Shown here in pieces: positions 38,728 to 48,299 of a stretch of DNA of 64,000 bases. Each line of letters starts with the position of its first letter. The stretch's first letter is position 1. Made by a program: the position numbers and the translations under genes. Below the pieces are notes generated by a model. It was not told the origin of the DNA. It did not search any database and worked only from the letters and a program-made list of their open reading frames with translations. Origin of the DNA: Halalkalibacter urbisdiaboli (GTDB lineage: Bacteria > Bacillota > Bacilli > Bacillales > Bacillaceae_D). The DNA is taken from assembly GCF_002156385.1 (NCBI RefSeq), contig NZ_MVJM01000001.1:824861-888860 (forward strand). The letters run 5' to 3'.

Positions 38728-38762
38728 GGTTATCCACCTCATTCATGTTCTTTACAAGGCTA

Positions 38763-39956
38763 TTATTTTCCCAATACTTTATAGATCTTTTCAATTGCCC
38801 AATCTAAATCTTCCTTTTTTATCACTAACGGCGGTGCAAACCGAATCACGGTTTCGTGAGTTTCCTTACACAACAACCCTTCCTTCTTCAATTCCTCACA
38901 ATACTTTCTAGCTGGTTCGTTAAGTTCAACTCCAATAAATAAACCTCTACCACGAATATCAATAATGTTTGGATTATCAATTTGCTCTAATTTTTCTTTT
39001 AAATAGCTGCCAAGTTCTAATGAGCGTTGGACGAGGTTCTCCTCCTCAATGACCTCCAGTGCAGCAATTGAAACTGCACAAGCAAGTGGATTTCCTCCGA
39101 ACGTTGACCCGTGCGAACCAGGCTCAAACACGCCTAAAATATCGCTGTTTGCTGCAACAACAGAAATCGGGAATACCCCACCACCTAACGCCTTTCCTAA
39201 AATATACATATCAGGTACCACATTCTCCCAATCACATGCAAATCGTTTACCTGTACGCCCTAGGCCCGCTTGAATCTCATCGGCAATAAACAAGACACGT
39301 TCCTGCTTACATAGGTCATATGCTTCTTTTAAGAAGCCGTCTCGTGGAATAATGATCCCCGCTTCGCCTTGAATCGGTTCAAAGAGGAATGCCGCTGTAT
39401 GTTTCGTTATTGCTCCCTTTAGTGCATCAAGATCTCCATATGGAATCACCTTTATCCCTGGAAGCATTGGCCCAAATCCACGTTTATACTCATCATTTGA
39501 AGAAAGCGAAACTGCGGTCATCGTACGTCCATGGAAATTATCTTCACAAACAATAATCTCAGCTTGATTATCTGGTACACCTTTTATGTCATAAGCCCAG
39601 CGCCTAGCTGCTTTCACAGCTGTTTCAACCGCCTCTGCTCCTGTATTCATTGGAAGAATCATATTTTTCCCTGTTAACTTTGATACCTTTTCATAAAAGG
39701 GAGCAAGCTGATCATTATGAAAAGCACGAGACGTAAGTGTGATTCTATCTGCTTGTTTTTTTAATGCAGCGATAATCTTCGGGTGGCAATGTCCTTGGTT
39801 AACAGCCGAATATGCACTCAACATATCAAGATATCTATTTCCTTCTGGATCCTTTACCCATGCTCCCTTTGCTTCGGAAATGACGATTGGTAAAGGGTGA
39901 TAGTTTCTTGCCCCTAAGCTTTCTGTCTTATTAATAATTTCCATTGTTCTCTGCAT
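38763..39956 (-). CDS. rocD: Ornithine aminotransferase
   Basis: 397 residues. The class-III aminotransferase hallmarks are [49 protein letters not shown] and the PLP lysine in [10 protein letters not shown]. It converts ornithine and 2-oxoglutarate to glutamate semialdehyde and glutamate. GAGGAGG before ATG 39956 ([13 protein letters not shown]) fixes the start; the longer frame from 40001 has no support. It is the first gene of the roc operon, driven by a sigma-54 promoter 70 bp upstream. Confidence 0.96.
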   Translation of the reverse strand: MQRTMEIINKTESLGARNYHPLPIVISEAKGAWVKDPEGNRYLDMLSAYSAVNQGHCHPKIIAALKKQADRITLTSRAFHNDQLAPFYEKVSKLTGKNMILPMNTGAEAVETAVKAARRWAYDIKGVPDNQAEIIVCEDNFHGRTMTAVSLSSNDEYKRGFGPMLPGIKVIPYGDLDALKGAITKHTAAFLFEPIQGEAGIIIPRDGFLKEAYDLCKQERVLFIADEIQAGLGRTGKRFACDWENVVPDMYILGKALGGGVFPISVVAANSDILGVFEPGSHGSTFGGNPLACAVSIAALEVIEEENLVQRSLELGSYLKEKLEQIDNPNIIDIRGRGLFIGVELNEPARKYCEELKKEGLLCKETHETVIRFAPPLVIKKEDLDWAIEKIYKVLGK

Positions 39957-40025
39957 AGTCCATCCTCCTCTTTTGATACTTACTAGAAAGCGAGTTTTCA
40001 TTATTTACTTTCTCATTGATTAATA

Positions 40026-40042
40026 ATGCAAAATCCGTGCCA
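40026..40042 (-). promoter_or_regulatory. Sigma-54 (SigL) -24/-12 promoter of the roc operon
   Basis: Minus-strand TGGCACGGATTTTGCAT is an exact match to TGGCACG-N4-TTGCW. It lies about 70 bp before rocD and is transcribed away from the gene for the sigma-54 activator RocR. Confidence 0.93.
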
Positions 40043-40085
40043 ATTTTAAAAAGCCGTACACTACGTAATAAAAGATAGATCACCC

Positions 40086-40137
40086 GCAAATTTTTTTATC
40101 AATGCTTATTTTTTTGCAAGATAAAGCAAATTTTTTT
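40086..40137. promoter_or_regulatory. Candidate RocR upstream activating sequences
   Basis: GCAAATTTTTTT occurs at 40086-40097 and again at 40126-40137, exactly 40 bp apart, with GCTTATTTTTTTGCA (40104-40118) between them. An inverted relative (AAAAAAATATTTGC) lies near 40214. They sit 45-95 bp upstream of the sigma-54 promoter, where an enhancer-binding activator should bind. Confidence 0.55.
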
Positions 40138-40277
40138 GTCTTTTTTTTTACGGTATTTAACTTTTCACTGAAAAATATTTTCTATTAATGAGGAAAAACA
40201 CAAAATACAGAAAAAAATATTTGCTATTTTTAATTTTTGCTTTTAGACTATTAAAAAAGTGACAAAGGAGTTTTGTT

Positions 40278-41696
40278 ATGGAGCATCCTAAGCTTGAACA
40301 AGTCAAAACCCTTAATAAAATATATGAAACATTATTAAATAAAATTGATGACGTTGGAGTTCATGTCATTAATGATGTTGGCAAAACCATTATTTATAAT
40401 GAAAAGATGATGGAAATAGAATCACTTTCAAGAGAAGATGTTATTAATAAGGACTTCTTAGATGTATTTATGTTTGAGGACGGTCAAGGCAGCACATTAC
40501 TTGAAGCGTTACATGAAGAGAAAGAGTTTCGAAACCAGAAACAAACGTATTTTAATAACAAAGGGAAAGAAATTAAAACAATTAATCACACTTTTCCAAT
40601 TTATGATAACGGTAGAGTTATTGGTGCGATTGAAATAGCAAAAGATGTGACCAAACTAGAGCAGCTAATTAGACATAATATGCAAAGACGCGGTAATACA
40701 CGTTTTACCTTTGACAGTATTATTGGTAACAGTCCAGCCATTCAAGAAGTCATTGAAAATACGAAACGAGCAACACGAACGCCATCTTCGGTTCTAATTG
40801 TAGGCGAGACTGGAACAGGAAAGGAACTCTTCGCACAGAGTATCCACAATGGAAGTGAGCGCTCCTCAGCCCCGTTTATTTCACAAAACTGTGCTGCAAT
40901 ACCCGACACATTAATCGAAGGACTTTTATTCGGAACGAAAAAAGGTGCATTTACAGGAGCAACTGAACGTCCTGGATTATTTGAAGAAGCAGAAGGTGGA
41001 ACGTTACTACTTGATGAGATTAACTCACTTAGTCCTATGCTCCAGGCTAAGCTTTTACGCGCTATCCAAGAAAAATCAATCCGCCGAATTGGTGACACTG
41101 TCGAAAGAAAGATCAACGTTCGTATTCTCTCAACAATGAACGAAGATCCAATAGAAGCTATCGCGAATAATCGACTTCGTAAAGATTTATATTATCGTCT
41201 GAGTGTTGTATCCTTATTTATTCCAGCTCTACGCGAAAGAAAGGATGATATTTTTCTACTCGCTGACCACTTTATAAGTAAATACAACCACCTCTTTCAT
41301 ATGGAGGTTAAAGGACTAAGCGCAGAGGTGATCCATCTTTTCCAAAGCTACGATTGGCCTGGCAACGTTCGGGAACTTGAACATGTTATCGAGGGAGCCA
41401 TGAATTTAATCGTAGATGAAGAAATAATAGAGCCTATTCATTTACCTTATCATTTTCGGAACAAATCACAGTCCCCTCACCTGAATCCTGTCGTTAGCGT
41501 GCATGGGAGCTCGACCGAGGATAAAGCTCAAACGCTACGTAATTTAAAAGATTATTTACATGAAGCTGAGGAGTTTTATATTAAGAAAGCATTACACCGT
41601 CATGATTATCATATTACGAATACAGCAAAAGAGCTTGGGCTTAGTAGACAAACACTACAATATCGTATGAAACGATTAAATATCGGCACAAAATAA
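40278..41696 (+). CDS. rocR: Sigma-54-dependent activator of arginine catabolism
   Basis: 472 residues, close to B. subtilis RocR. An N-terminal PAS-like sensor (about 15-125) is followed by the AAA+ domain with Walker A GETGTGKELFA, the sigma-54-contacting GAFTGA loop (KKGAFTGATE) and Walker B GGTLLLDEINSL. A C-terminal Fis-type helix-turn-helix ends in TAKELGLSRQTLQYRMKRL. It activates sigma-54 promoters of the roc genes in response to ornithine or arginine-derived signals. AAAGGAG precedes ATG 40278. It is divergent from rocD; candidate binding sites lie between. Confidence 0.94.
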   Translation: MEHPKLEQVKTLNKIYETLLNKIDDVGVHVINDVGKTIIYNEKMMEIESLSREDVINKDFLDVFMFEDGQGSTLLEALHEEKEFRNQKQTYFNNKGKEIKTINHTFPIYDNGRVIGAIEIAKDVTKLEQLIRHNMQRRGNTRFTFDSIIGNSPAIQEVIENTKRATRTPSSVLIVGETGTGKELFAQSIHNGSERSSAPFISQNCAAIPDTLIEGLLFGTKKGAFTGATERPGLFEEAEGGTLLLDEINSLSPMLQAKLLRAIQEKSIRRIGDTVERKINVRILSTMNEDPIEAIANNRLRKDLYYRLSVVSLFIPALRERKDDIFLLADHFISKYNHLFHMEVKGLSAEVIHLFQSYDWPGNVRELEHVIEGAMNLIVDEEIIEPIHLPYHFRNKSQSPHLNPVVSVHGSSTEDKAQTLRNLKDYLHEAEEFYIKKALHRHDYHITNTAKELGLSRQTLQYRMKRLNIGTK

Positions 41697-41705
41697 TTAA
41701 GCTAA

Positions 41706-41749
41706 AAAACCCGTACTCAGAAGAGACGTTTCTTCTAAGTACGGGTTTT
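41706..41749. terminator. Bidirectional terminator between rocR and the YjiH-like gene
   Basis: Inverted repeat AAAACCCGTAC.../...GTACGGGTTTT with an interior AGAAGA/TCTTCT stem. T residues flank both ends, so it can serve the two convergent genes. Confidence 0.85.
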
Positions 41750-41754
41750 GCCAT

Positions 41755-43137
41755 TTAAAATATGATATGGGCAACCGCTACGATAATTGGTAATGTTATT
41801 AATGTGCGAATGATAAAAATCAATACTAAATCCAAAAATTTCACTGGTAGCTTTGATGCTAATAATAAGCCACCGACTTCAGACATGTAAATCAACTGAG
41901 TCACAGACACACAAGCAATAACAAAACGGGTAAAATCACTTTCAATTCCACTTCCAATCACAGCTGGTAAAAACATATCCGCAAAGCCAATAACCATTGT
42001 CTGTGCTGCTTCGGCAGCTTCTGGCACTTGTAACATGTTTAAAATTGGCACAAACGGCATACCTAAATATTCAAAAACCGGTGTGTTTTCCGCAATGATT
42101 AAAGCGAATGTCCCTAATGCCATCACGACAGGAATGACTCCTAACCACATATCTAGAACGTTTTTTACGCCCCCTTTTGCCGTCTCTCCAAAACCCTGAT
42201 TCATTTTCGCACGTTGGACAGCCTTCATAACCCCAAATTGGAATCTGCTCAAACCTCTGAAATCGCTTTCATTTATACGAGCTTTATTTTCTACCATGTA
42301 CGTATCCGCCTTACGTGATAGTGGCGGAATCCGTGGACATATAACAGCAGCAACAAATCCTGCTAACACAATTGTAAAGTAATATTGAAGAAATAAGTGT
42401 TCAAGCTCTAGATATGCAAGAATAACAATACTAAAAGTAATCGAAACAACAGAAAATGTCGTCCCAATGACAGCAGCCTCTCGTTTCGTATAAAAGCCTT
42501 GCTCGTACTGGTTGTTCGTTAATAAAACACCTATCGTCCCGTCCCCCATCCAAGAAGCTAAGCAATCTATCGAAGAACGACCTGGTAATGTAAATAAAGG
42601 CCTCATCACTTTATTTAACAAAATACCACAAAGTTCAAGTAAACCGAAATTCAATAACAAAGGTAGAAATAATCCTGCAAATAAAAATACCGTAAATAAC
42701 AATGGGATTAACTCATATAATAGCAAACCACCAGTATATTCACTCCAAATCCATTCAGGACCAACTTCCCATAGCGTCATCACTGCAAATATTGCACCAA
42801 AAATCCTCACGACTACCCAAACAGGATGAGTGACAAATAACCGATGTAAAAATGGTCTGCTTACAATCCAGTTTGGTTTAACAGCCAAAGCCAAAATTGA
42901 TAATACTGCGACAACCATTAATAGAATCGTCATCGTCGCAGGTAAGCCTTGATAGAACAAGCCTTCTACCTGTTTTGCCATTAATGCAACAGGGATTGAA
43001 ATACCATCACTCGTTTGAATCGGAACCATAAATAATAAAATACCGAGTAAAGATGGCAGAATAAACATTGAATAATCTTTCGCTGTAAAATGTTGTTTAT
43101 TTTCCGGTTGTTCCTTTTTCATTCCTTCAGCTGTCAT
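41755..43137 (-). CDS. YjiH-family membrane protein (nucleoside-recognition/GATE-like)
   Basis: 460 residues with about ten membrane spans. The SWMGDGTIGVLLTNNQYEQGFYTKREAAVIGTTF block in the first half and GFADMFLPAVIGSGIESDFTRF in the second are typical of YjiH/GATE-domain proteins. No transport activity is established for the family. Here it follows arginase by 39 bp and shares its sigma-54 promoter, which points to a role in arginine, ornithine or urea traffic; this is inference. GAGGAGG precedes ATG 43137 (MTAEGMKKEQ), preferred over the ATG at 43170. Confidence 0.82.
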   Translation of the reverse strand: MTAEGMKKEQPENKQHFTAKDYSMFILPSLLGILLFMVPIQTSDGISIPVALMAKQVEGLFYQGLPATMTILLMVVAVLSILALAVKPNWIVSRPFLHRLFVTHPVWVVVRIFGAIFAVMTLWEVGPEWIWSEYTGGLLLYELIPLLFTVFLFAGLFLPLLLNFGLLELCGILLNKVMRPLFTLPGRSSIDCLASWMGDGTIGVLLTNNQYEQGFYTKREAAVIGTTFSVVSITFSIVILAYLELEHLFLQYYFTIVLAGFVAAVICPRIPPLSRKADTYMVENKARINESDFRGLSRFQFGVMKAVQRAKMNQGFGETAKGGVKNVLDMWLGVIPVVMALGTFALIIAENTPVFEYLGMPFVPILNMLQVPEAAEAAQTMVIGFADMFLPAVIGSGIESDFTRFVIACVSVTQLIYMSEVGGLLLASKLPVKFLDLVLIFIIRTLITLPIIVAVAHIIF

Positions 43138-43176
43138 ATCATGACCTCCTCTTTTTAAAACCTCAGTCATTATAAA

Positions 43177-44082
43177 CTAGAGCAACTTTTTCCCAACAAG
43201 TGATGTAATTAAAGCTACTGCCACATCAGCGGTTTGATTTTTATGGTCTAAGATTGGATTAACTTCGACAAACTCTGCTGAGGTAATTAATTGAGATTCA
43301 GCAAGCATCTCAAGAGCAAGATGACTTTCTCGATACGTAATCCCTCCCAAAACTGGTGTACCTACGCCAGGAGCATCCAGTGGATCGATTCCATCTAAAT
43401 CTAAACTTAAATGTACTCCGTCCGTCCGTTCCGAAAAATAATCTATCGTTTCCTGCATAACTGTGGTCATCCCTAAACGGTCAATTTCATGCATCGTGTA
43501 GACCTTAATTCCTTGCTCCTTGATTAATTCTCTCTCACCGGCATCAATCGATCTAGCCCCAATGATAATAATATTTTCGGGCTTAATTTTCGGAGCGTAC
43601 CCAGCAATATTGGTTAGCATTGGGTGTCCAATCCCTAAATTGACCGCTAACGGCATACCATGAATATTGCCCGATGGTGATGTTTTTTCTGTATTTAAAT
43701 CTACATGGGCATCATACCAAATAACACCTAAATTTTGATGCCTTTTACTCATTCCCGCAATCGATCCAATACTTATACTATGGTCTCCTCCTAAAATAAG
43801 AGGAAAACTGTCCTCCTCCTGAATTTCCTCGACTACCTTTTGTAACTCTTCACTGGCATGAATAACTTCATGTAAGTTTTCTAGATTTTCTATTTTTGTA
43901 TTGCGATTAATGGAACGATTAATTGAGATATCGCCGTAATCACGTACAGAAAATCCTAGCTCCTCTAATTCTTCAATGAGACCAGCATACCTCATTGCAC
44001 TAGGTCCCATATCGACACCACGTCGTTTTTGACCTAAATCCATCGGTACACCTATAATTGATATGTTCTTATACTTCATCAT
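43177..44082 (-). CDS. rocF: Arginase
   Basis: 301 residues, the normal bacterial arginase length. All manganese motifs are present: GGDHSISIG, WYDAHVDLN and SLDLDGIDPLDAPGVG, plus the substrate loop NIHGMPLAVNLG. It hydrolyses arginine to ornithine and urea, feeding ornithine to RocD. GAGAGGGG precedes ATG 44082 (ATG 44079 is an alternative). It has its own sigma-54 promoter and candidate RocR site, and is co-transcribed with the YjiH-like gene. In B. subtilis rocF belongs to the rocDEF operon, so the order here differs. Confidence 0.96.
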   Translation of the reverse strand: MMKYKNISIIGVPMDLGQKRRGVDMGPSAMRYAGLIEELEELGFSVRDYGDISINRSINRNTKIENLENLHEVIHASEELQKVVEEIQEEDSFPLILGGDHSISIGSIAGMSKRHQNLGVIWYDAHVDLNTEKTSPSGNIHGMPLAVNLGIGHPMLTNIAGYAPKIKPENIIIIGARSIDAGERELIKEQGIKVYTMHEIDRLGMTTVMQETIDYFSERTDGVHLSLDLDGIDPLDAPGVGTPVLGGITYRESHLALEMLAESQLITSAEFVEVNPILDHKNQTADVAVALITSLVGKKLL

Positions 44083-44126
44083 GTTGAAAACCCCTCTCTG
44101 TTAAATAAGCTATCAACCTACTACAT

Positions 44127-44142
44127 TGCAATTTCCATGCCA
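44127..44142 (-). promoter_or_regulatory. Sigma-54 promoter of the arginase operon
   Basis: Minus-strand TGGCATGGAAATTGCA fits TGGCAYG-N4-TTGCA with the canonical spacing and lies 45 bp before the arginase ATG. Confidence 0.9.
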
Positions 44143-44216
44143 AAAATACTTGTATCCTATTATTATAAAATGCAAGCGTATCCTTAGTAATACCTTACTC
44201 TCTCAAAATAAACAAT

Positions 44217-44249
44217 GCAAAAATTTTTTTCGAAAAGAAAATATTTTGC
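44217..44249. promoter_or_regulatory. Candidate RocR activating site for arginase
   Basis: GCAAAAATTTTTTTC (44217-44231) and GAAAATATTTTGC (44237-44249) form an imperfect dyad about 75-105 bp upstream of the sigma-54 promoter. The GCAAA-plus-T-run half-site matches those before rocD. Confidence 0.55.
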
Positions 44250-44448
44250 GTTTAAAGGCCAATTTTCTTTTCTGAAATATAAGAACCAATGTGTACAGAC
44301 TCTGTTTCCCTTCCAATTGTAAGAGAATTGTTCAAAAATACAATCTTTTTTCTTATCTAAATCTTTCCACCTTACAAAACCCCTAATGTATGACTTATAA
44401 AATATATAACCATAATGGATACTAACGAATAATAAGGGAAGGTATAAC

Positions 44449-45471
44449 ATGCTACTTATTTTAGACTTAATGAAAATCGTTGTGAAAATTAAAAACATGA
44501 CTCTCTTTTTTATTACCGCCATTTTTTTAATTCTTAGCTCTTTTATTATACATTGGCTTGAACCAGAGGTATTCGTCAATCCTTTTATCGGATTTTGGTA
44601 TGTTATGACAACCGTTACGACTACTGGTTATGGCGACTTTGTTCCACAGACAACCATCGGAAAATTGTATGGACTCTTTCTCTACTTTATTGGGATTGGA
44701 TTAATTGGTATCGTTATCGGCAAAGTTGTGGAGGGGTTTGGGGTTTATAGGAGGTTAAAGGAGGAAGGAAAATTGCGGTTTAAAGGAAAAGACCATTATG
44801 TCATTATCGGTTGGTCCAGTAAAGCAAAACATACATTACATGAGATAAAGGCTATTGATGATAAAGCAGCCATTGTCTTAATTGATCAGGCTCCCACATC
44901 ACCAGATGACCAGGACCAGCTTCATTATATTAATGGTGATGTTACAGATAAAGAGACACTTGAAAAAGCTAACGTTCTTCAAGCAAAAGCTGTATTAATT
45001 TTCACGAAAGACCATGAACTCGACCCTATATCCGCCGATGGAAAATCACTACTACTTGTATCAGCAATTGAAAGCTATGCAACAGAAATGAAAAAGGACA
45101 TTTATACAATAGTCGAAATATTAAAGGAAAAGCATATTACAAATTTTCAACATGCGAACGTCGATGAATTTGTACTAGCGGATGAAGCCTTATCAGACTT
45201 AATGGCTAAGTCGGCCGTCCACCAAGGGTCAAGTAAGCTTATTATGAAGCTGTTAAGCCGAAAAAGCGGCGTCGACTTATGGAAAATTAAGAAAAACCAA
45301 ATGTGGAAAACGTACAATGATGCCTTTGAAGACTTGAAAAATCTTGGTGCAACCCTGATTTCAGACCGAAACGATTTTACTATTCTCTCAAAGCTACAAG
45401 AACCAATCCCTGATCAAGCAGAGCTATTTATTATTTGTGATAAACAGACCTATAAGAAGGTAATACAATAA
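44449..45471 (+). CDS. yugO: Two-span potassium channel with RCK domain, YugO-like
   Basis: 340 residues. Span 1 is near 18-35, the pore helix and selectivity filter read TTVTTTGYGDF (filter about 58-63), span 2 is near 68-90, and a TrkA-N/RCK NAD-binding domain starts at DHYVIIGWSSKAK. It is a K+ channel of the YugO type, in B. subtilis linked to biofilm electrical signalling. The ATG at 44449 follows AAGGGAAGG; the ATG at 44500 (MTLFFITA) is an internal alternative. Single gene, convergent with the mannosidase. No upstream mistic-like gene was seen. Confidence 0.9.
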   Translation: MLLILDLMKIVVKIKNMTLFFITAIFLILSSFIIHWLEPEVFVNPFIGFWYVMTTVTTTGYGDFVPQTTIGKLYGLFLYFIGIGLIGIVIGKVVEGFGVYRRLKEEGKLRFKGKDHYVIIGWSSKAKHTLHEIKAIDDKAAIVLIDQAPTSPDDQDQLHYINGDVTDKETLEKANVLQAKAVLIFTKDHELDPISADGKSLLLVSAIESYATEMKKDIYTIVEILKEKHITNFQHANVDEFVLADEALSDLMAKSAVHQGSSKLIMKLLSRKSGVDLWKIKKNQMWKTYNDAFEDLKNLGATLISDRNDFTILSKLQEPIPDQAELFIICDKQTYKKVIQ

Positions 45472-45509
45472 AAGAAAAGCCCTCCTTTTATTTTAGGGGG
45501 CTTTTCTTT
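45471..45509. terminator. Bidirectional terminator between yugO and the mannosidase gene
   Basis: AAAGAAAAGCCC pairs perfectly with GGGCTTTTCTTT around a T/A-rich loop. T-runs occur on both strands, so it serves both convergent genes. Confidence 0.88.
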
Positions 45510-45511
45510 TA

Positions 45512-48055
45512 CTACAAGTTTATAAAATTAGCCATTGATTGAACAGAAAGTTTCGGTTGACGGGTAGCAGTAAATGGTTTTACACCGTGAGAATCTCTTG
45601 CTAAGAAATGTACTTTTTTCGGAATACCTGGAATGATATCGAAGTAGTTATCAGTAAAAATCCCTTCAATATCGGTATCAAGCCACACATTTTTAGCCAA
45701 AACATCCGTTTCAAATACGAATTCCGTGTATTCACCTTGTTGTATTTCCTGTACTGAAATCGTTGGCACTGAAAGCAAAATGTCCTTTAGCGAACTAAAA
45801 TAGTGCTCCTTGCTATCAATTACTTCACCTTGTTCCGTTAAAGTTACATAAAGGACAATGTTATTTGGCGTTTGCTCTCGAAGTAGCTCCTTTGTAGAAA
45901 ATGATGCAACAAGCTGACTTGAGTTCGCCTTAACATCTATTTGCTGTTCTTTAGAGAAATGCTGTTCGCCATTGAAATCAAGTACTTGGACATGTAGCGT
46001 TCCTTGAATTGGTTCAAGTACATCCGTTATTGCGTAAATTTCTGTTGAATCAGAAGTAGCTGTAATCGATAATGACTTATCTTTGTAAGATTTCTTCGTG
46101 TAATATTGAAGTGCCTTCCATCTTCCATAATAGTCCATGCTTGACCAAGATGCTACTGGCCAGCAATCGTTCATTTGCCAATATAGCGTTCCCATACAAT
46201 AAGGTTTATTTCTTCGATGTGCCTCAATCGCAACCTTAATTCCTTCAGCCTGAAGAATTTGACTCATATATAAAAATGCCGGGAAGTCTTTAGGTTCCTT
46301 TAAATACATATCCATATAGTCTTTAATTAATTGATTTCCACGACCATTTTTTTGATGCCATAGCATCACTTCAGATTCTAGTTCCATTTCCTTCTTATCC
46401 GCAAACAATCGAACCGTTTTTTCTTCAGGGAATGATTGAAAGCCATATTCACTCATAAATCTTCCTACATGATTCGTATATTCCTCAAACGGCTTTAATC
46501 CATGCCAAACATCCCAGTAGTGGATATCGCCAGTTGCCGAGTTTGAGTTTGAATGCTGACTCTTATCCCCTGTTATTTCAGCCATCGGTGAGGAAGGCCA
46601 GTATTCTGCACCTGGTGCATGTTTCGTAACCTCGTTAGGAAGAATATCATGAAAGATCTTTTCATAATCACTCCACATTTTCTCACGTATTTCTGGCGTA
46701 TACTGTTGCTTCCAGCCCCAGCCTGCGTCTTCATCATAATGAGCCCATGCTGCATCAATTTCATTATTTCCACACCATAAAACGATACTTGGATGATTTC
46801 TAAGACGCTTAATATTCTGTTCAGCTTCATATTTTACATTTTCTAAAAAAGCTTCATCCCCAGGATACATACTGCATGCAAACATAAAGTCCTGCCAAAC
46901 AAGAATCCCATATTCATCACATAGCTCATAAAATTCATCGTACTCGTATATTCCCCCACCCCAAACTCGAAGCATGTTCATGTTTGATTCAACAGCACTT
47001 GCAATTTCATGCCTGTAACGCTCATATGACACTTCTGTTTGAAAGCTATCGTTCGGAATATGGTTTGCCCCTTTAATAAACACTGGAACACCATTTAATT
47101 CAAAGTAAAAGGTCTTACCTTGTTCGTCTTTTTCCTTTACTACCCTTACCGTTCTAAGACCTGTTCGTACTTTTTTTTCACTGTGTACTCGACTATTTTT
47201 GATAAGTTCAGCTTTACAAGTATACGTATGCTGCTCACCTAACCCTCTACACCACCAAAGTTTAGGGTTTAGGATTTTCACATCAACCTCAATCTGATTA
47301 ATCCCTTTTTGAAGTTCGACCTCTCTCACGATCTCCTGCTCGCCAATAGTTAATTTAATCGTTTCCTGACCTATATCTGCAGCCTTTATTTCTACGACTG
47401 CCGTTACTTCGGCATATTCAGAGGAAAGCTGATTTTGCTTAATAAAAAGAGATTCTATATGATAGTCGGACCATCCCTCTAGTTTCACCTTTTTCCAAAT
47501 TCCACTTGTTACAAAACGCGGTCCCCAATCCCAACCATAATGATAAGGGGCTTTACGCGCGAAAATACTAACCTTCTTATCACCAAGACCACCATCTTCT
47601 GAATGATCATTTGTAGCTGGGAGAGGATATCCTAATTTCTCAAGCTTTGGTAAATCCTCATTAATCGGTGATCGAAACACAACCTTTAAATGATTGTTTT
47701 CTAGCTTAAGTAAGTCACGAACATCTCGTTTCCACGTTCTAAACATGTTGTCTGCTGAAAGAATCAATTTATTATTTAAATAGACATCAGCATACGTATC
47801 CAGACCTTCAAATATTAAATCTGCATGAGAAAAGAGGAGAAATTCTTCCGTTACATTAAATGTCGTTTCATACTCCCAATCCTTCTTATCTATCCATTGT
47901 AGCTCACGCTCATTCGTCCCCTCAAAAGGAGCTACTATTTTTCCATTCGATAGTAAATCCGTATGAACACAGCCAGGAACTTTAGCTGTCATCCATTCCT
48001 TATCTTCTTTAGCTTTAAACTTCCAATCTTCCAAATACAAAAAGTTCTGTTCCAT
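45512..48055 (-). CDS. Beta-mannosidase, GH2
   Basis: 847 residues, the size of GH2 mannosidases, without signal peptide. Domain order: N-terminal jelly roll (KVPGCVHTDLLSNG, IFARKAPYHYGWDWGPR), Ig-like domain, then the TIM barrel with MLRVWGGGIYEYDEFYELCDE. The acid/base is Glu432 (WCGNNEIDAAW) and the nucleophile Glu536 (FMSEYGFQSFPE). It removes mannose from beta-1,4-mannooligosaccharides in the cytoplasm. The upstream AGGAGAG site fits ATG 48055. It stands alone beside a LacI regulator and the wreck of a GH26 mannanase gene, so substrate supply now depends on genes elsewhere. Confidence 0.95.
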   Translation of the reverse strand: MEQNFLYLEDWKFKAKEDKEWMTAKVPGCVHTDLLSNGKIVAPFEGTNERELQWIDKKDWEYETTFNVTEEFLLFSHADLIFEGLDTYADVYLNNKLILSADNMFRTWKRDVRDLLKLENNHLKVVFRSPINEDLPKLEKLGYPLPATNDHSEDGGLGDKKVSIFARKAPYHYGWDWGPRFVTSGIWKKVKLEGWSDYHIESLFIKQNQLSSEYAEVTAVVEIKAADIGQETIKLTIGEQEIVREVELQKGINQIEVDVKILNPKLWWCRGLGEQHTYTCKAELIKNSRVHSEKKVRTGLRTVRVVKEKDEQGKTFYFELNGVPVFIKGANHIPNDSFQTEVSYERYRHEIASAVESNMNMLRVWGGGIYEYDEFYELCDEYGILVWQDFMFACSMYPGDEAFLENVKYEAEQNIKRLRNHPSIVLWCGNNEIDAAWAHYDEDAGWGWKQQYTPEIREKMWSDYEKIFHDILPNEVTKHAPGAEYWPSSPMAEITGDKSQHSNSNSATGDIHYWDVWHGLKPFEEYTNHVGRFMSEYGFQSFPEEKTVRLFADKKEMELESEVMLWHQKNGRGNQLIKDYMDMYLKEPKDFPAFLYMSQILQAEGIKVAIEAHRRNKPYCMGTLYWQMNDCWPVASWSSMDYYGRWKALQYYTKKSYKDKSLSITATSDSTEIYAITDVLEPIQGTLHVQVLDFNGEQHFSKEQQIDVKANSSQLVASFSTKELLREQTPNNIVLYVTLTEQGEVIDSKEHYFSSLKDILLSVPTISVQEIQQGEYTEFVFETDVLAKNVWLDTDIEGIFTDNYFDIIPGIPKKVHFLARDSHGVKPFTATRQPKLSVQSMANFINL

Positions 48056-48106
48056 ATTTACTCTCCTTCTCCCGCTTTAGAATAAGATGCTTCACTTTAG
48101 TTATTT

Positions 48107-48140
48107 TTGTTATTTTATTGTTATTAAAATAATATAACAA
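48107..48140. promoter_or_regulatory. Dyad upstream of the beta-mannosidase gene
   Basis: TTGTTATTTTATT (48107-48119) and AATAATATAACAA (48128-48140) form an inverted repeat with one mismatch and an 8-bp centre, 52 bp before the mannosidase start. It is a candidate operator for the nearby LacI-type protein, although it lacks the central CG pair typical of that family. Confidence 0.4.
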
Positions 48141-48240
48141 AATCATGTTTTTGTAAATTGTTTTTACTTAATTAAACAGAGTTTATTAGTTAAAAACATA
48201 CTTTAAAAACTTTAATACCTGAGCTAACAAGACGTTAGAA

Positions 48241-48287
48241 AGGGGATGTCCAAAAGGTTCATTTTTAACCTTTTGGGACATCCCCCT
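48241..48287. terminator. Repeat-type hairpin after the GH26/binding-protein fossil
   Basis: AGGGGATGTCCAAAAGGTT (48241-48259) pairs with AACCTTTTGGGACATCCCCC (48267-48286). It belongs to the same hairpin class as 6836, 34512 and 35551 and once ended the gene whose tail survives just upstream on the minus strand. Confidence 0.8.
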
Positions 48288-48299
48288 TATTTCTTATAA

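Noticed and set aside
44184-44579. 131-codon minus-strand frame overlapping the arginase promoter and K+ channel
   Set aside because: It is antisense to the channel's pore region and covers the RocR/sigma-54 control area. Its hydrophobicity comes from AT-rich codons.
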